Positions 22,980 through 32,292 of a DNA stretch of 64,000 nucleotides are shown here, in pieces. Made by a program: the position numbers and the translations under genes. The notes beneath the pieces were generated by a model. It saw only the letters and a list, made by a program, of their open reading frames with translations, was not told the DNA's origin and searched no databases. The DNA comes from Lepidodermella squamata (lineage: Eukaryota > Gastrotricha): the NCBI GenBank assembly GCA_047495785.1, contig JBLDXI010000025.1, positions 372,001 to 436,000 on the forward strand, written 5' to 3'. The stretch's first letter is position 1. Every line of letters begins with the position of its first letter.

Positions 22980-24462
22980 TCATTGACTGGTTGTTGCTGC
23001 TAGAGCGCAGGTCGTAGACCTCATCCGCCAGATCAGCCACGGACGACTCGAACTTCTCACGCCAGCCATCCTGTTTGGCGCGATCGGCTGCCACTGCATC
23101 CGAGAGGTGATGGAGCTGCAGCTGGATTTTTTGAAGAAGAGACGATATGCCGGCAACGGCCACACTAAGCTGAGCAGCCGAGTGCTGCCCTGAGACAGGC
23201 GCCGATGGGTGAGCAGGCGGCGGTGGCGGCGGCGTCGGTGCAGCAGTGCGAGCATAGCTGCGCCCGGGCGTCACAGGAGACGGCGGGCCTCGGCCGTGGT
23301 GAACACTGGCTGCCGCGGCGATCTTCTCACTCTTGGCACGGGCGTGTCGGGACGCGACTTCGGCCGACTGCGCAGCTTTGAAAGCAGGGCAGCCGCGCCA
23401 GGTACTGAAATGTCTCGGGGAGCCGCCTTCAGGGCAGTTGCAACAAAACGCTTGTTCGGGGGTAGCGCCGCAGCCCTCTGTGAGGTGCGCTTTGCCGCAG
23501 CGGCCACACGTGACGGAGAAGGCAGGGGGGCAGTCGATAGCGACGTGGCCATAACGACTACATTTGCGACACTTAGCGGGCAGCACGGGTGGCCGCATGG
23601 GGCGTACCTTTACGCGCCGGTTCAGCCACTGCATCCCATTGAGGCGGGCATCCTCATACGCCTCCTTCGTCTTGAATACGATGACACGAGTGGGTGGGCG
23701 GTGGGGGTCCTTCGCCGGCAGGTCGCGAACCTCTTCCACATAATCAAGGGGCAGATAGGCACGGATATCGGCAGCCGAATAGCAACCCGAGAGCCGAGAG
23801 GTCAAAACGCTGCGATTGTCCTTGTCAACCGCAGGAGGGAGCGGGCGACTAGGATCCGGTTCACTAGGACGGTGAACCCGATAGGCGCTGCCCTTGAAGG
23901 CGCCAGGGGGGAGTTCCTTCTTCAGCAATCGATCCGCGCCAGCAGGCGTAGAGCAGATGATCCGGAGGCCGCCGCTCCGCATGTCGACGGCAGAGTGATA
24001 TTCGAGCCAGGGTGCCACTCGCACAAGCTCGGGCTCAAGCTCGCATCGGCGCATGTTGGTGATGTTATCGATAATAACGACACGCTTACTGACGGGGTTA
24101 GCCGTGGCCGAGGCCGGGCGTGAGGCGAGCAGCGGTCGTGCAGAAGCCGGACCCGGCGGGGAAGCGGGCGGCGACGTTGCAGGAACCGGCGAAACGGTAG
24201 ACGACACAGGTAGGACCGGGAAGTCCGCCGTGGCATCCATCTTGTCGTGGGAGGAGGAGGGCGACGCGTTCGTGCTGCGGTTCTGCGAGAGCAGCGCCTG
24301 CACTTCGGCGATCGCATCGGCTGAAAGGCCGTTCACATTGAGCTTCTTCGGCAGCCTCGTGGAAGGCGGGGTTGGTACCGCCTTGTGCTTTTTCTTCGTA
24401 ACGCCGCCATCAGGCGGGCGACGCCGGCGGCGAGTAGATGCCGCAGATCCGGAGTCAGCCAT
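22939..24462 (-). CDS. LINE ORF1, gag-like nucleic-acid-binding protein
   Basis: Protein of 507 residues starting at an ATG (24462), which would coat the LINE RNA and aid its integration. The N-terminus is basic (residues 10-16 RRRRRPP) and low-complexity. Three Cys/His knuckles follow in the middle third: CRKCSRYGHVAIDC (C-x2-C-x4-H-x4-C), CGRCGKAHLTEGC, and CCNCPEGGSPRHFSTWRGC. Just before them is a region resembling the RRM-like core of Jockey-clade ORF1. A Pro/Ala-rich stretch and a short predicted coiled coil precede the acidic C-terminus. The frame is intact, unlike ORF2. Confidence 0.8.
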   Translation of the reverse strand: MADSGSAASTRRRRRPPDGGVTKKKHKAVPTPPSTRLPKKLNVNGLSADAIAEVQALLSQNRSTNASPSSSHDKMDATADFPVLPVSSTVSPVPATSPPASPPGPASARPLLASRPASATANPVSKRVVIIDNITNMRRCELEPELVRVAPWLEYHSAVDMRSGGLRIICSTPAGADRLLKKELPPGAFKGSAYRVHRPSEPDPSRPLPPAVDKDNRSVLTSRLSGCYSAADIRAYLPLDYVEEVRDLPAKDPHRPPTRVIVFKTKEAYEDARLNGMQWLNRRVKVRPMRPPVLPAKCRKCSRYGHVAIDCPPAFSVTCGRCGKAHLTEGCGATPEQAFCCNCPEGGSPRHFSTWRGCPAFKAAQSAEVASRHARAKSEKIAAAASVHHGRGPPSPVTPGRSYARTAAPTPPPPPPAHPSAPVSGQHSAAQLSVAVAGISSLLQKIQLQLHHLSDAVAADRAKQDGWREKFESSVADLADEVYDLRSSSNNQSMSVDRDRYRYDDDN

Positions 24463-24900
24463 GAAATAAGGTGTCGCTGCAGATAACAGACGATCACCGA
24501 CAACAAAATATAAATTAATAACACAACCTCAGAAAAATTAATATTCAATCGCAGATATTTTTCCCGTCATTTCCCGTCAAGAACAACCTAAAACATGTTT
24601 CATTTTTCTCATCTCGAACTTTTACATCATACCCTCCTCTTCTGTGGAAAGCATTCACGGTGTGGTTGATAATCGAGGAAGATGCCGAGGAGAATGAACA
24701 AAATGAAAACGATCTCCACGAAGAGGAAATTTGACTGTTTTTCATTTTTAAACTCATTTCCAAATTCATTTTAATCTCATGATGATAGATTCAAATAAAT
24801 AATACCACAGCCTACAATTGTACCTCGCCTGTAATAAACCCTCACTTTTTTCTTGGTTTGAACTATAAAAACACGGCACCCAATTTCGGTTTTTACGGTA

Positions 24901-25170
24901 ACTCCTTCACATTTGTTTGAATGACCGTGCGTTCGAACAGCGATGTCGTGTGCCCATAGTTTTATCGTCTATTCTCGAAAAGCACCCTCGTGTGTATGCT
25001 GACAATTCCATTCGCTTCGTCCTGCCCCCACGCGAGGGCGTTGAAAGCATTCGCTTCTCTCCTCCGCCTCCAGTCAAATTGCCCGTATTCCTACTCCATT
25101 CTACCCTACTCCATTCCTACTCCATTCTACAGTCTGCCGTCGGGCCCTTCCCCTGATCTAGCGTCTAGCG
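24901..25170 (+). mobile_element. Old LINE remnant, right part
   Basis: Continuation of the old plus-strand LINE at 19053-19453. It encodes FEQRCRVP, YADNSIRFVLPPREGVES and IRFSPPPPVKLPV, matching LERRCRLPS, YAENACRYVLPLREQIES and VRLRPPTTMKSPV of the young LINE ORF2 end. Joining 19453 to 24899 across the TIR element restores the RRLDV...NN alignment. Confidence 0.75.
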
Positions 25171-25354
25171 TGATTAGGCTGCTCTCGATCCTTACCATGT
25201 GCTGTTCAGCTTTTCTCCACTCCCGCGTTTCTCAGTCCCGTGCTTTACTTACTCTGCTCGTTTCTCGTTTACCTCGTCTCGACATGAAAACCCCGGCACA
25301 AAGGATTTTCGGATCAAAATTATATTCTCAATGTCCAACTATCTGGGTTCCCCG

Positions 25355-25543
25355 ATATCGCAGGGTGGGCGACAGAACGACCTGACTAAAATAGAAACAA
25401 ATGGCGTAATGCTTTTGGCGCATAGAAAAAACTGGCGCTCAGTTTTTTCCGGCACGCGACTAACTTGGTGAAGATGCAAAAAATAGTTTTACGCCATTTG
25501 TTTCTATTTTAGTCAGGTCGTTCTGTCGCCCACCCTGCGATAT
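25355..25543. mobile_element. 189-bp MITE with 55-bp perfect TIRs
   Basis: 25355-25409 and 25489-25543 are perfect reverse complements (begin ATATCGCAGGGTGGGCGACA). The flanks CGATATCG and CGATATAT are similar, so an 8-bp hAT-type duplication with CAGGGTGGG ends is possible. The 80-nt loop has no coding potential. Confidence 0.65.
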
Positions 25544-25990
25544 ATGAAGTGAATGAAAAGGCAACTCTTGGATAAACGATGATCGTTATAGATTCCGCCA
25601 CATTTTAAACCGGAAAAGCTACATAACCTTTTCTTGTGAAAGACGTCTTTTTAAATAAACTTATATAGTTTGTTTAGAAAAAGCTTAATAAACTTAATAG
25701 CTATATTGTAAAGTTAGGAATGGATAAAGGTCAGTTGGGTGCGAAAGTAAACATAGAGTTGGCATCAAGTAGTTCAGGCTTATAGCTAGCATAATGACAT
25801 ACATGCGCGCATGCCCACACGAATACAGGGTAGTTAATTTAGCAGCTTTTTTCTTTTTTTTCACTTTTTCCACTGCCACCAGTTGACGATAATTGACTGC
25901 GCATTTGCGTCAAAATCGGCACTGCTCATGGAAAAATTCCTTTTGAAACATGATCATAGGGATGTTAGAAAGAAGCGCCTTCTTTGTTGG

Positions 25991-26054
25991 ACGGATCTCG
26001 CAGTATATTTTTGACAGTTGAATTCAACTGTCAAAAATATACTGCGAGATCCGT
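25991..26054. repeat. 64-bp perfect palindrome
   Basis: Perfect inverted repeat centred on GAATTC at 26020-26025, with no loop. It abuts a second palindrome (26054-26097). Confidence 0.8.
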
Positions 26055-26097
26055 ACTGAGAACTCTTTAACACTTAAGTGTTAAAGAGTTCCCAGTA
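26054..26097. repeat. 44-bp palindrome adjoining the first
   Basis: Inverted repeat centred on CACTTAAGTG, with one 2-nt mismatch (AG opposite CC). Together with 25991-26054 it forms two hairpins in direct contact just before the pseudogene. Confidence 0.75.
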
Positions 26098-26127
26098 CGA
26101 TGTTTATAACATTTCTGGTTTTTTCAG

Positions 26128-26577
26128 CATCAAAGGGGAACTTTTAATAAAGCCGCAACCTCGTTCAACGTTTACGTTGACATATGCTCTACGAACTGTA
26201 TCAGAATTAACAGACTTGCTGTTTCAAACAGGCCCGGCGGGGCAATACAGCAACTTTGAAGCCTGCTGCCAGAGCTTGGTGTCCGATCCGTCTGCTGTCA
26301 ATCCTGTGATCAAGTACACTCTCAAAGACCCTCTCAAAAAGCGGCAAAGGCATTACGATATGTTCTCACACCCGCATCCACAGCGTTATGAGTGGCACGT
26401 CTACCACGTTATGAGTGCCACGACGTGCCCAGCTTCATACCTTCAGGTTACGCTGTTTTGTTCCCTCACGATTCGTTCGTAGAATGCTGCCAGGCTATTG
26501 CTGCTACGAAGATGGCAATGGTGTCGCTCGGCTTCTCTGGCGGCACTGAAGTCAAGGTGACCCGGTGCCAGAATTAA
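26128..26577 (+). pseudogene. 3' fragment of the Cys-rich repeat family
   Basis: Corresponds to the last two exons of the Cys-rich repeat genes. It begins after an acceptor-like TTTTTTCAG with CATCAAAGGGGAACTTTT, the equivalent of HQTG.F, continues through DICST and SELTDLL, and then runs straight into GPAGQYSNFEACCQSLV. The intron that separates these exons in the paralogues is almost wholly deleted. At least two frame changes follow (within CSTT and before KGITICS), and the middle is rearranged; the tail VECCQAIAATK...VTRCQN is recognisable. No repeat exon or signal peptide lies upstream, so this is a dead 3' relic, evidence that the array once reached here. Confidence 0.75.
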
Positions 26578-27058
26578 CGTAATTCATTTTAACAAAGCGG
26601 AAGCATTTCATACCGCTCAGTATCATTGAACTCATCCCGGTGAAAGGGCAGAAAAATGAAAAATCCTTAATTTTTTCTTTTGAAAGGACAGCTTTCAGCA
26701 GTTTTCTATTAATACTATAGCTGCAATAACAATAGATCCCGTTTGCCTTTGGTGATACTTTGATGATAGTAAACCGCTTTTGCGTAATTCACTGTCAACT
26801 TGAGTGTTGACTCGCGTGTTGAATAAAAATCGCAGTCAGCTTAACCCTTCCACGGCGGAAAGGAATGTTGGCTTTGCAAATTCATAATTCCGTTCATTTT
26901 TCCTAATCTTAGTGAGGAACCTATAAGGCACAGCACAATATGACTATTTGCAGCACAGCGGCGCAAATGGTAGCACAAATTAAATCCACATTGTAGCACA
27001 GTTTTCGCATTTTGTATCACACCTTAATTTTACTAAAATTCAACAAAAAATCGGTTAT
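26578..27058. other. Intergenic, TAGCACA-rich at its right end
   Basis: No exon seen. From about 26930 to 27025 the motif (T)AGCACA occurs about six times; inverted copies (TGTGCT) occur at about 27476-27502. These may be the ends of a decayed element containing the transposase-like fragment between them. Confidence 0.35.
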
Positions 27059-27680
27059 TTATGAATTTTTGCAATTACAACTGCCATGATTGGTGCCGAG
27101 CGAAGTCTGGCTACGACCGCCGCTGCTATTGCAGCTCACAGCCATGGCGGTTAAAGGCTGAACCTGTGGTGCCACGCGGCAAGCGTTGGTTCTGCTTCGC
27201 AGTCGGAACGCGTGTTCCGCTACATTGGCGTGCGAGGAACCCAGTTGCCATCTCGGTATTGTCGGCATTGCCGATGTAGGAAAACATTCAGTGGCTGCCC
27301 AATTTTTATCAGCCATCGATCACCGTTCATGGCATTGACTGAGCCACCCCATTCAACGGTGAGAAGATATAAAACTGGTGGTGTTTCGGGGCCATGCTTC
27401 GAGTTAGAAGTTATTGTGATTCGAAGTCGGCATTCGGAATCAAATTCGGTGAAATATCGCTTGCTACGCGCGCCAATGTGCTACATATCGTCGCAGGTGT
27501 GCTGCCGAGCCTCATTTTGAGCCAGTGGAGCCAGTGAATCCACAATTATCTGATTGGTCGGTTGCATTGAAGGCTGTGATTGGTTGGTTCAAAAAGCACG
27601 CGACGCGCACCATTCAATCTGTCTGCGATTGCGTTTCCCATGATATGGAAGCTTGGATTCCACTAAGAAGGCAGGTTCGT
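27059..27680 (+). pseudogene. Decayed transposase-like fragment (possibly Merlin type)
   Basis: Reading frames are broken, but one segment (27212-27400) has a zinc-ribbon-like pattern, RYCRHCRCRKTFSGC followed by PIFISHRSPF, reminiscent of the N-terminus of Merlin/IS1016-type transposases. A later frame (27525-27640) has LSDWSVALKAVIGW and VCDCV, which could be the helical part. No catalytic motif is visible. Short TAGCACA repeats lie on the left and inverted copies near the middle. I give this low weight; it may be chance. Confidence 0.25.
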
Positions 27681-27795
27681 GGCACAGTGGACGAACCGTC
27701 TGATCAAGTATCAGAAGATTCCAGCTTCGCCTCTTGGCAGGTTCGTTATACCAGTAAGGAAACCCTTAAATGCAGCAGTACACTGCTCAGTGTCA

Positions 27796-27868
27796 GCCCG
27801 GTTAGCTCAGTCGGTGGAGCATGGGACTGTTAATCCCAGGATCGTGGGTTCGAGCCCCACAATGTACG
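27796..27868 (+). tRNA. tRNA-Lys-derived pseudogene or SINE head
   Basis: A 73-nt cloverleaf-like sequence: D arm GCTC/GAGC, anticodon arm TGGGA/TCCCA around CTGTTAA, T arm GTGGG/CCCAC. A box TAGCTCAGTCGG and B box GGTTCGAGCCC are intact. It resembles animal tRNA-Lys(CUU), but the anticodon reads GTT, and the 3' acceptor strand (AATGTAC) cannot pair with GCCCGGT. It is therefore a pseudogene or a tRNA-derived SINE with a working Pol III promoter, not a functional tRNA. Confidence 0.7.
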
Positions 27869-28892
27869 GTTGTACATTGTACCTTGGGGGTTATTTTCGA
27901 AGCCATCTTTATCGATGGAATTAACTTTAGCCCATAATGTCTACCTTATCGCCAAGAAATAAAGTCAACTTTATGACCGGTATGCTTTTTGAACATAAAG
28001 TCAACTTTACTTCACTAAAGTCGGCTTTATCTAGCGAACGTAAATGTACTACCTGCCTCGACCTAATCGCCTTGAAGTCGACTTTAACGGCCGATTTTTG
28101 TCCGAAATCGAGCGTTTTAACCTCAAAAACCCTTGTTTACCTAATTGTATAGGAATCATGGCAATAACAGAGTCTGGAAAAACCAGGTCACGGCTAACGA
28201 TGAGCGATTTGAAACTGGCGCTTAGCTTTTTGCGAGATGAAGCCAGCTTTATCGATAGATTTGATTTTATCATAAAGACAAATGAACAAATGAACAAGGC
28301 CTAAAACACGAGTTACCGACAGAGAAGATTAACTTTTTTTTCGACACATCAGGCAGTTTTCACAGGCAACGGCGATGTATTTTCTTGAGCGCTTCTAATA
28401 ACGTGTGTATGCCACTTAGGGCTATGTTTTAAGCCTATCCGCGACTCAACCGAGTTCAAGGTCATTGCAGGGTGGGTCGAAAATAGGGCCGTCACCGACG
28501 GAGAAAAATGTTTTTGCTGTTTTTCGCATTTTTTTTCCAACTAAATTTCCTAATCAGATTTGGGTTTAAAAGATTATTTATGAATTTTAAAACTTCCGCA
28601 CAGGTTCAAGGAATAAAAAAACATAAACAAAGTGACGAGTTTATTTCAAATTAGGCCAGGGAGGTACAAAAACTGCGTCACCGACGGAGGAGGCAAAATG
28701 TCACCGATAGAGGTTTTAAAAAGACATTTTCAAATTGATTTTTTTCGCCATATTTACTAGTAATGACCACATAACAACTCGAGAATCAATACATAGGAGT
28801 ATAAAGGTCTGCGCACATACTCGTATGAAAAAATGTGTATGTGATTTGTAATAAGTTTTTTGCCGGGGTCGTATGTGTTGGCGAAAAAAAAT
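27869..28892. other. Intergenic DNA with two short repeated motifs
   Basis: No exon seen. AAAGTCAACTTTA-type palindromes occur four times (about 27960, 27999, 28018, 28074). A GTCACCGACGGAG-type motif occurs four times (about 28312, 28490, 28677, 28699). Both look like subterminal transposon sites, with no transposase between them. Confidence 0.35.
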
Positions 28893-28973
28893 CGCATACA
28901 GACCCGTTCACAAACTGATTTCTTTTCTCCCTGTATGTGATTTTTTTCTGGCCGAAGAGGCCACTGAAAAAAA
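28893..28973 (-). repeat. Inverted module, left copy (SINE-like or Harbinger TIR)
   Basis: On the minus strand: T-run, CAGTGGCCTCTTCGGCCAG, A-run, ATCACATACAGGGAGAAAAG, then AAATCAGTTTGTGAACG. The reverse-complement copy lies at 32211-32292 on the plus strand with few differences. A tRNA-like sequence with a B box adjoins it (28979-29048). Confidence 0.6.
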
Positions 28974-28978
28974 TGACC

Positions 28979-29048
28979 AACTTCGATGGGGCTCGAACCC
29001 CGTCCGCCCGTTGAACAGGCCGGTGAATAGCAACTGCACTATGTTGCC
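28979..29048 (-). tRNA. tRNA-like sequence, probable SINE head
   Basis: On the minus strand it shows an A-box-like TAGTGCAGTTGC and a B box GGGGTTCGAGCCCC with T-arm pairing, but the anticodon stem is imperfect and no acceptor stem forms. It directly precedes the conserved module at 28893-28973, as in a tRNA-derived SINE. Confidence 0.4.
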
Positions 29049-29410
29049 ATCATATTTGTGCAACGACTATAACTGCAAATGTCACGATATTTCGACGAAG
29101 CGTTCATTTAATTAAAACTTGTAAATGCTTCGAATTATTACAAAGTAAGCCCTTACAATTCTTTAAAAATTTTTTTATTTAATGACACATCGATAGGTAA
29201 TTTACCTTACTCGATACGCTCATTATCTTTTAACCCCATATTGCGTCTCAAACCGAACATCAGCGTTTTATTCGATAGGGTACAAATTCCTGTTTTATTT
29301 TATCACTCACATTTATCATATAAATTCAAAATTCACGTTTGCGAGGATTAAAGTATTTCGTATTTATCAAAATATTATCAGGTAGCTTTTTCGTTATCGT
29401 TCATTCGATC
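29049..29410. other. AT-rich 3' flank of the Harbinger transposase
   Basis: No feature beyond AT-rich sequence; part of the transposon body downstream of the minus-strand transposase stop. Confidence 0.4.
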
Positions 29411-30674
29411 TTAAACCCAGTTGATGCGACCTTCATTGTGGAAAAAGTCGAAAAGAAGCGTTCTCATCTGGTGGCCATCAAGTAAATCTGGAGCGGGGTC
29501 TGGCCGGTGAAAGTCGACAGGTTGGTTATCGATTGCCAAGTCAGGATACGTCTTCGACAAATTATAACAGCAAACCATTGAATATGTCAAGTCAGCCGCA
29601 ACTTTTGGCGCTAAATGAATCGGTCCAGATAGCCTCGGACATTCCTGGACTAGTCCTCCAAAAGCATTTTCGACGGAATGACGTCCACGCGAGATTCTTG
29701 CGTTAAACATGTCTTTACCTTCGGTGTCAAAAATATCCGAATCCGAATTTCTGTTCGAAAAGGGCGTCATGATCTGTTCGTCGTTCTCAAAGGCATTGTC
29801 GGCAACAATATAAAAATTGCAAAGATTGCCGTTACCTTCAGGTAACGGAAATTGCCAATCTGGTAAACGATTTTTAACACTTCTCGCCAGCCCTGAGACC
29901 CGCCACACACAACCATCAGATAGCCGTCCTGGAGCCCCGATGGCAACTGCTCGAAACTTTCTGTCAGCATCAACAACAGCCATAAGTACAATGCTGCAAT
30001 AGCCCTGTAAAAAAATCAGATTAAATAGTGTCATGTATCACAGTGTCCCATGTTACCTACGGTAATAGCTATGGTCTTACCTTATAATTGAAAAAGATCG
30101 AGCCACTACCAGGTGGCTTTACAATTGCCACGTGTTTGCCGTCTACAGCAGCACAACAGCCGGGTAGTTGCCACAGTTCTCGAAAGCGGGCTTCCATAGA
30201 TACTAGGTCTTTTGTAGTTAGAGGCGGCATAACAATTGGCGCCAAGAAGCGATGTATTAACGGAGCCATGTCTCGGATTAACATTGAAGCTGTAGAATGC
30301 CCGATTTTCCAACTATTAGCCATTTTCTTCAAACTATCGCCGCCTCCCATGTATGAAAGGCAGAACGCAAGTCGAAAATCGCTGCTCAAAGGGCGACGGC
30401 CTAGCCTGAATCTTTTGAAATGGGGCTTTATTAAATTGTGCAGCCATTCGAACTGATCAATGTTCATTCGCACCTCGTCACGAAACGTTTTGGGGTCTTC
30501 ATGGCGAGCACGCAGTAACGCTGTGGTGAAGTGACCACTCTGATCGCGAGACCTGAGGTACGGCCTTATGCCGTAGCGGCGCGGGGACCCGCTCCTGAAG
30601 CTATTTCCAACCACAAAGGTCGCAGCAACAGTGATTGTGACCAGTCTGATGGTTTCAAGGTCAATGTTATTCAT
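29411..30674 (-). CDS. PIF/Harbinger DDE transposase
   Basis: Nuclease that excises and inserts the element. Exons: 30674-30081 and 30004-29411 (intron 76 nt, donor GTAAGA, acceptor TTTTTTACAG), phase 0, about 395 residues, starting at an ATG. Catalytic motifs in order: CCAAVDGKHVAI (first Asp), FYIVADNAF (second Asp) and VENAFGGLVQECP (Glu), as in the DDE_Tnp_4 family. The N-terminal half contains the helical DNA-binding region (RMNIDQFEWL, LAFCLSYMGGGDSLKKMAN). No stop or frameshift is seen, so the gene may be intact. Its partner gene is 147 nt upstream, divergent in function but on the same strand. Confidence 0.85.
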
Positions 30675-30821
30675 TGTTGAGCATCTACAACGCCAGAAAA
30701 ATATCGAAAAAAGTATAAGTTAACACTGACAGAGCATCTTTATTTGCAAAACTACGGCTTCTTTCCCTAGCAAATGACTATAATCACATCACACAGCCAT
30801 ACGCGTAGTATCTTTGGTGAA

Positions 30822-31680
30822 CTACGCGCGCTTGGACTCCCGTATGCGCCTTCTCGCTCGCAGAATTGCCTCGTCCACTTCAATTTTAAGGTCAAAAGCA
30901 GTTTCCGGGTCAGCTTCCTTCAAAACGTCGTTCAAGTACTTGCAAATAGGGTCATAATCAATCGATGAAGATTCGGAAGTGGACGATCTATTTGAAACCA
31001 ATCCAGCCATGACACTCTGTGCTACCTTGGTAGTTTGCTCAATCCAGTCGTCACAACTATCAGCTTTCGCTTTCTTGGATTTGACGTCGATGCCCGCCCC
31101 GCGCGCTGGAGCCTTCGTAGAGTCTTGTTTCTTGGTAATTTGTTTCGATGTCGATGGGGCAAATTCTTTAAATTCATCGTCGTCGCCAAGATCTGCGTCG
31201 GATAGGTCCATCCACGATGCGTTGCTGTCGTTATCCATGTTGCCAATGTTGGCACTAATCAACCTAGGAACAAAAGCTCACAATATAGGCGTAAAAAGTG
31301 AATAAAACATATATATATATAAACATGTCTCGCTTTAGAACTTCATCAAGAAAGGATATGGCTTTCGCGTGTTTCCACTCCTTCCGCTTGGTTTGAACTT
31401 TAACTTCAATTCCTTCGTCGGAACCCTGGCCACTTTTTCCTTTCTTCTTTTCTGAAGCTTGCTGCCTTTGGAAGTGGTAATTTTTGAGACCAATCCACTT
31501 TTTTTTAGCGAAATCCCCGCTAGGTAAATTCAATTCATCGGCTATTTCCTGCCACGCCGAATCAACGACTCGCATATTAGCGTGTAATTGTTCTTTTGGA
31601 TCCCAAAGGAATTTTTTCTCGCCAACTAGATTTATCAGGGCTGCCTGAATGGTGTCCGATAATTTTTGATTTTTACTCAT
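30822..31680 (-). CDS. MADF/BESS protein, Harbinger accessory factor
   Basis: DNA-binding partner that in Harbinger elements helps carry the transposase into the nucleus and to the TIRs. Exon 1 31680-31325 begins with an ATG (MSKNQKLSDTI) and encodes a MADF-like SANT domain: LINLVGEKKFLWDPKEQLH, WQEIADELNLP, KKKWIGLKNYH, then a Lys-rich stretch. I join it to exon 2 (31263-30822) with donor GTTTAT and acceptor CCTAG, which keeps the frame in phase 2 (RDM-LISAN); the donor is weak. Exon 2 has an acidic linker and ends with a BESS-like helix (FDLKIEVDEAILRARRRI). About 265 residues. It lies directly upstream of the transposase on the same strand. Confidence 0.72.
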
Positions 31681-32210
31681 TTCTGTTTTGAAAAATTGAT
31701 CGTGCGTTAAAATTATGTCTACAAAATATATTAACATAAAATTCAATTATTCGGCTAGAAAATTGGACTTCAAGCTCAAGATTGGCAAAAGATAACAATA
31801 AAATAAAATAAAATTAGGGAGAAGTATAAGTATTTTTATTTATCAGGTGAGGGTATAGGTATGAACATCGGAATAAATTGATCATAAGTTTGAATTAAAT
31901 CAAGACAACTAAGCTTTAAATGATTGAGCTATTATATTTGTTGCTCAGTGATTTAATACTATTAGTGGAAATCGTTGTCCTCGACCTCGATAAATATCGA
32001 CCTTCGCCCGAGAGAAAAATTATTACCCCGACTGTCGCATCAAATATCGTATGAGTGATAACGCACTGACCTTTTTATTACTACTCATTCATTTTTTTTA
32101 ACAAGGCCGCGTTAATTTGACCATATATTTCAGTGGCAGCTTTGTCAAATCGATGTGTTTGTCAAAGTTCAGCGCAGCTATCCGGGTTCGTCTCCAAGCG
32201 CCGCCATCCC
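31681..32210. other. Promoter side of the Harbinger genes
   Basis: AT-rich. No exon. The last part (about 32171-32202) includes GGGTTCGTCTCC, a possible B box, immediately before the right inverted module. Confidence 0.35.
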
Positions 32211-32292
32211 TTTTTTCAGTGGCCTCTTCGGCCAGAAAAAAAAATCACATACAAGGAGAAAAGAAATCAGTTTGTGAACGGGGGCTGTATGC
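32211..32292 (+). repeat. Inverted module, right copy
   Basis: Plus-strand copy of the module at 28893-28973: T-run, CAGTGGCCTCTTCGGCCAG, A-run, ATCACATACAAGGAGAAAAG and AGTTTGTGAACGG. The inner GGCC/GGCC arms form a small hairpin flanked by T and A runs. Confidence 0.6.

Larger units (their letters stand above)
19780..24540 (-). mobile_element. Young non-LTR retrotransposon (Jockey/R1-like LINE)
   Basis: Two overlapping frames on the minus strand: a gag-like ORF1 with zinc knuckles and an ORF2 with endonuclease and reverse transcriptase. The 3' UTR runs left from the ORF2 stop at 20112 to roughly 19780; exact ends and target duplication could not be fixed. It lies within the TIR transposon at 19456-24898, in opposite orientation to the old LINE around it. 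ORF2 has two frameshifts, so the copy is inactive. Confidence 0.8.
19456..24898. mobile_element. Tc1/mariner-like TIR transposon, itself carrying a LINE
   Basis: Perfect 21-bp terminal inverted repeats at 19456-19476 and 24878-24898 (CCGTAAAAACCGAAATTGGG plus T), flanked by TA on both sides (19454-19455, 24899-24900). Inside, a young LINE on the minus strand occupies about 19.8-24.5 kb. Near the right end an acidic frame (24663-24734, WLIIEEDAEENEQNE then stop) could be the tail of a DDE transposase, but the rest of such a gene is missing. Removing this element rejoins the flanking old LINE in register, so the boundaries are well supported. Confidence 0.82.
25171..26089. other. Intergenic region with palindromic elements
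   Basis: No exon seen. It contains the inverted-repeat element at 25355-25543 and the twin palindrome at 25991-26097. Confidence 0.5.
28893..32292 (-). mobile_element. PIF/Harbinger-type transposon region
   Basis: Two genes typical of Harbinger elements, a DDE transposase and a MADF/Myb-like partner, both on the minus strand, lie between the inverted modules at 28893-28973 and 32211-32292. These modules may be the element's long TIRs or two independent SINE copies. A 3-bp TWA target duplication could not be identified. Confidence 0.6.

Noticed and set aside
23209-24123. 304-codon plus-strand frame
   Set aside because: It is antisense to the GC-rich LINE ORF1, which has ATG, zinc knuckles and family similarity on the minus strand.
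27796-27868. Functional tRNA-Asn (anticodon GTT)
   Set aside because: The acceptor stem does not pair and the body is that of tRNA-Lys, so a pseudogene or SINE head is the better reading.
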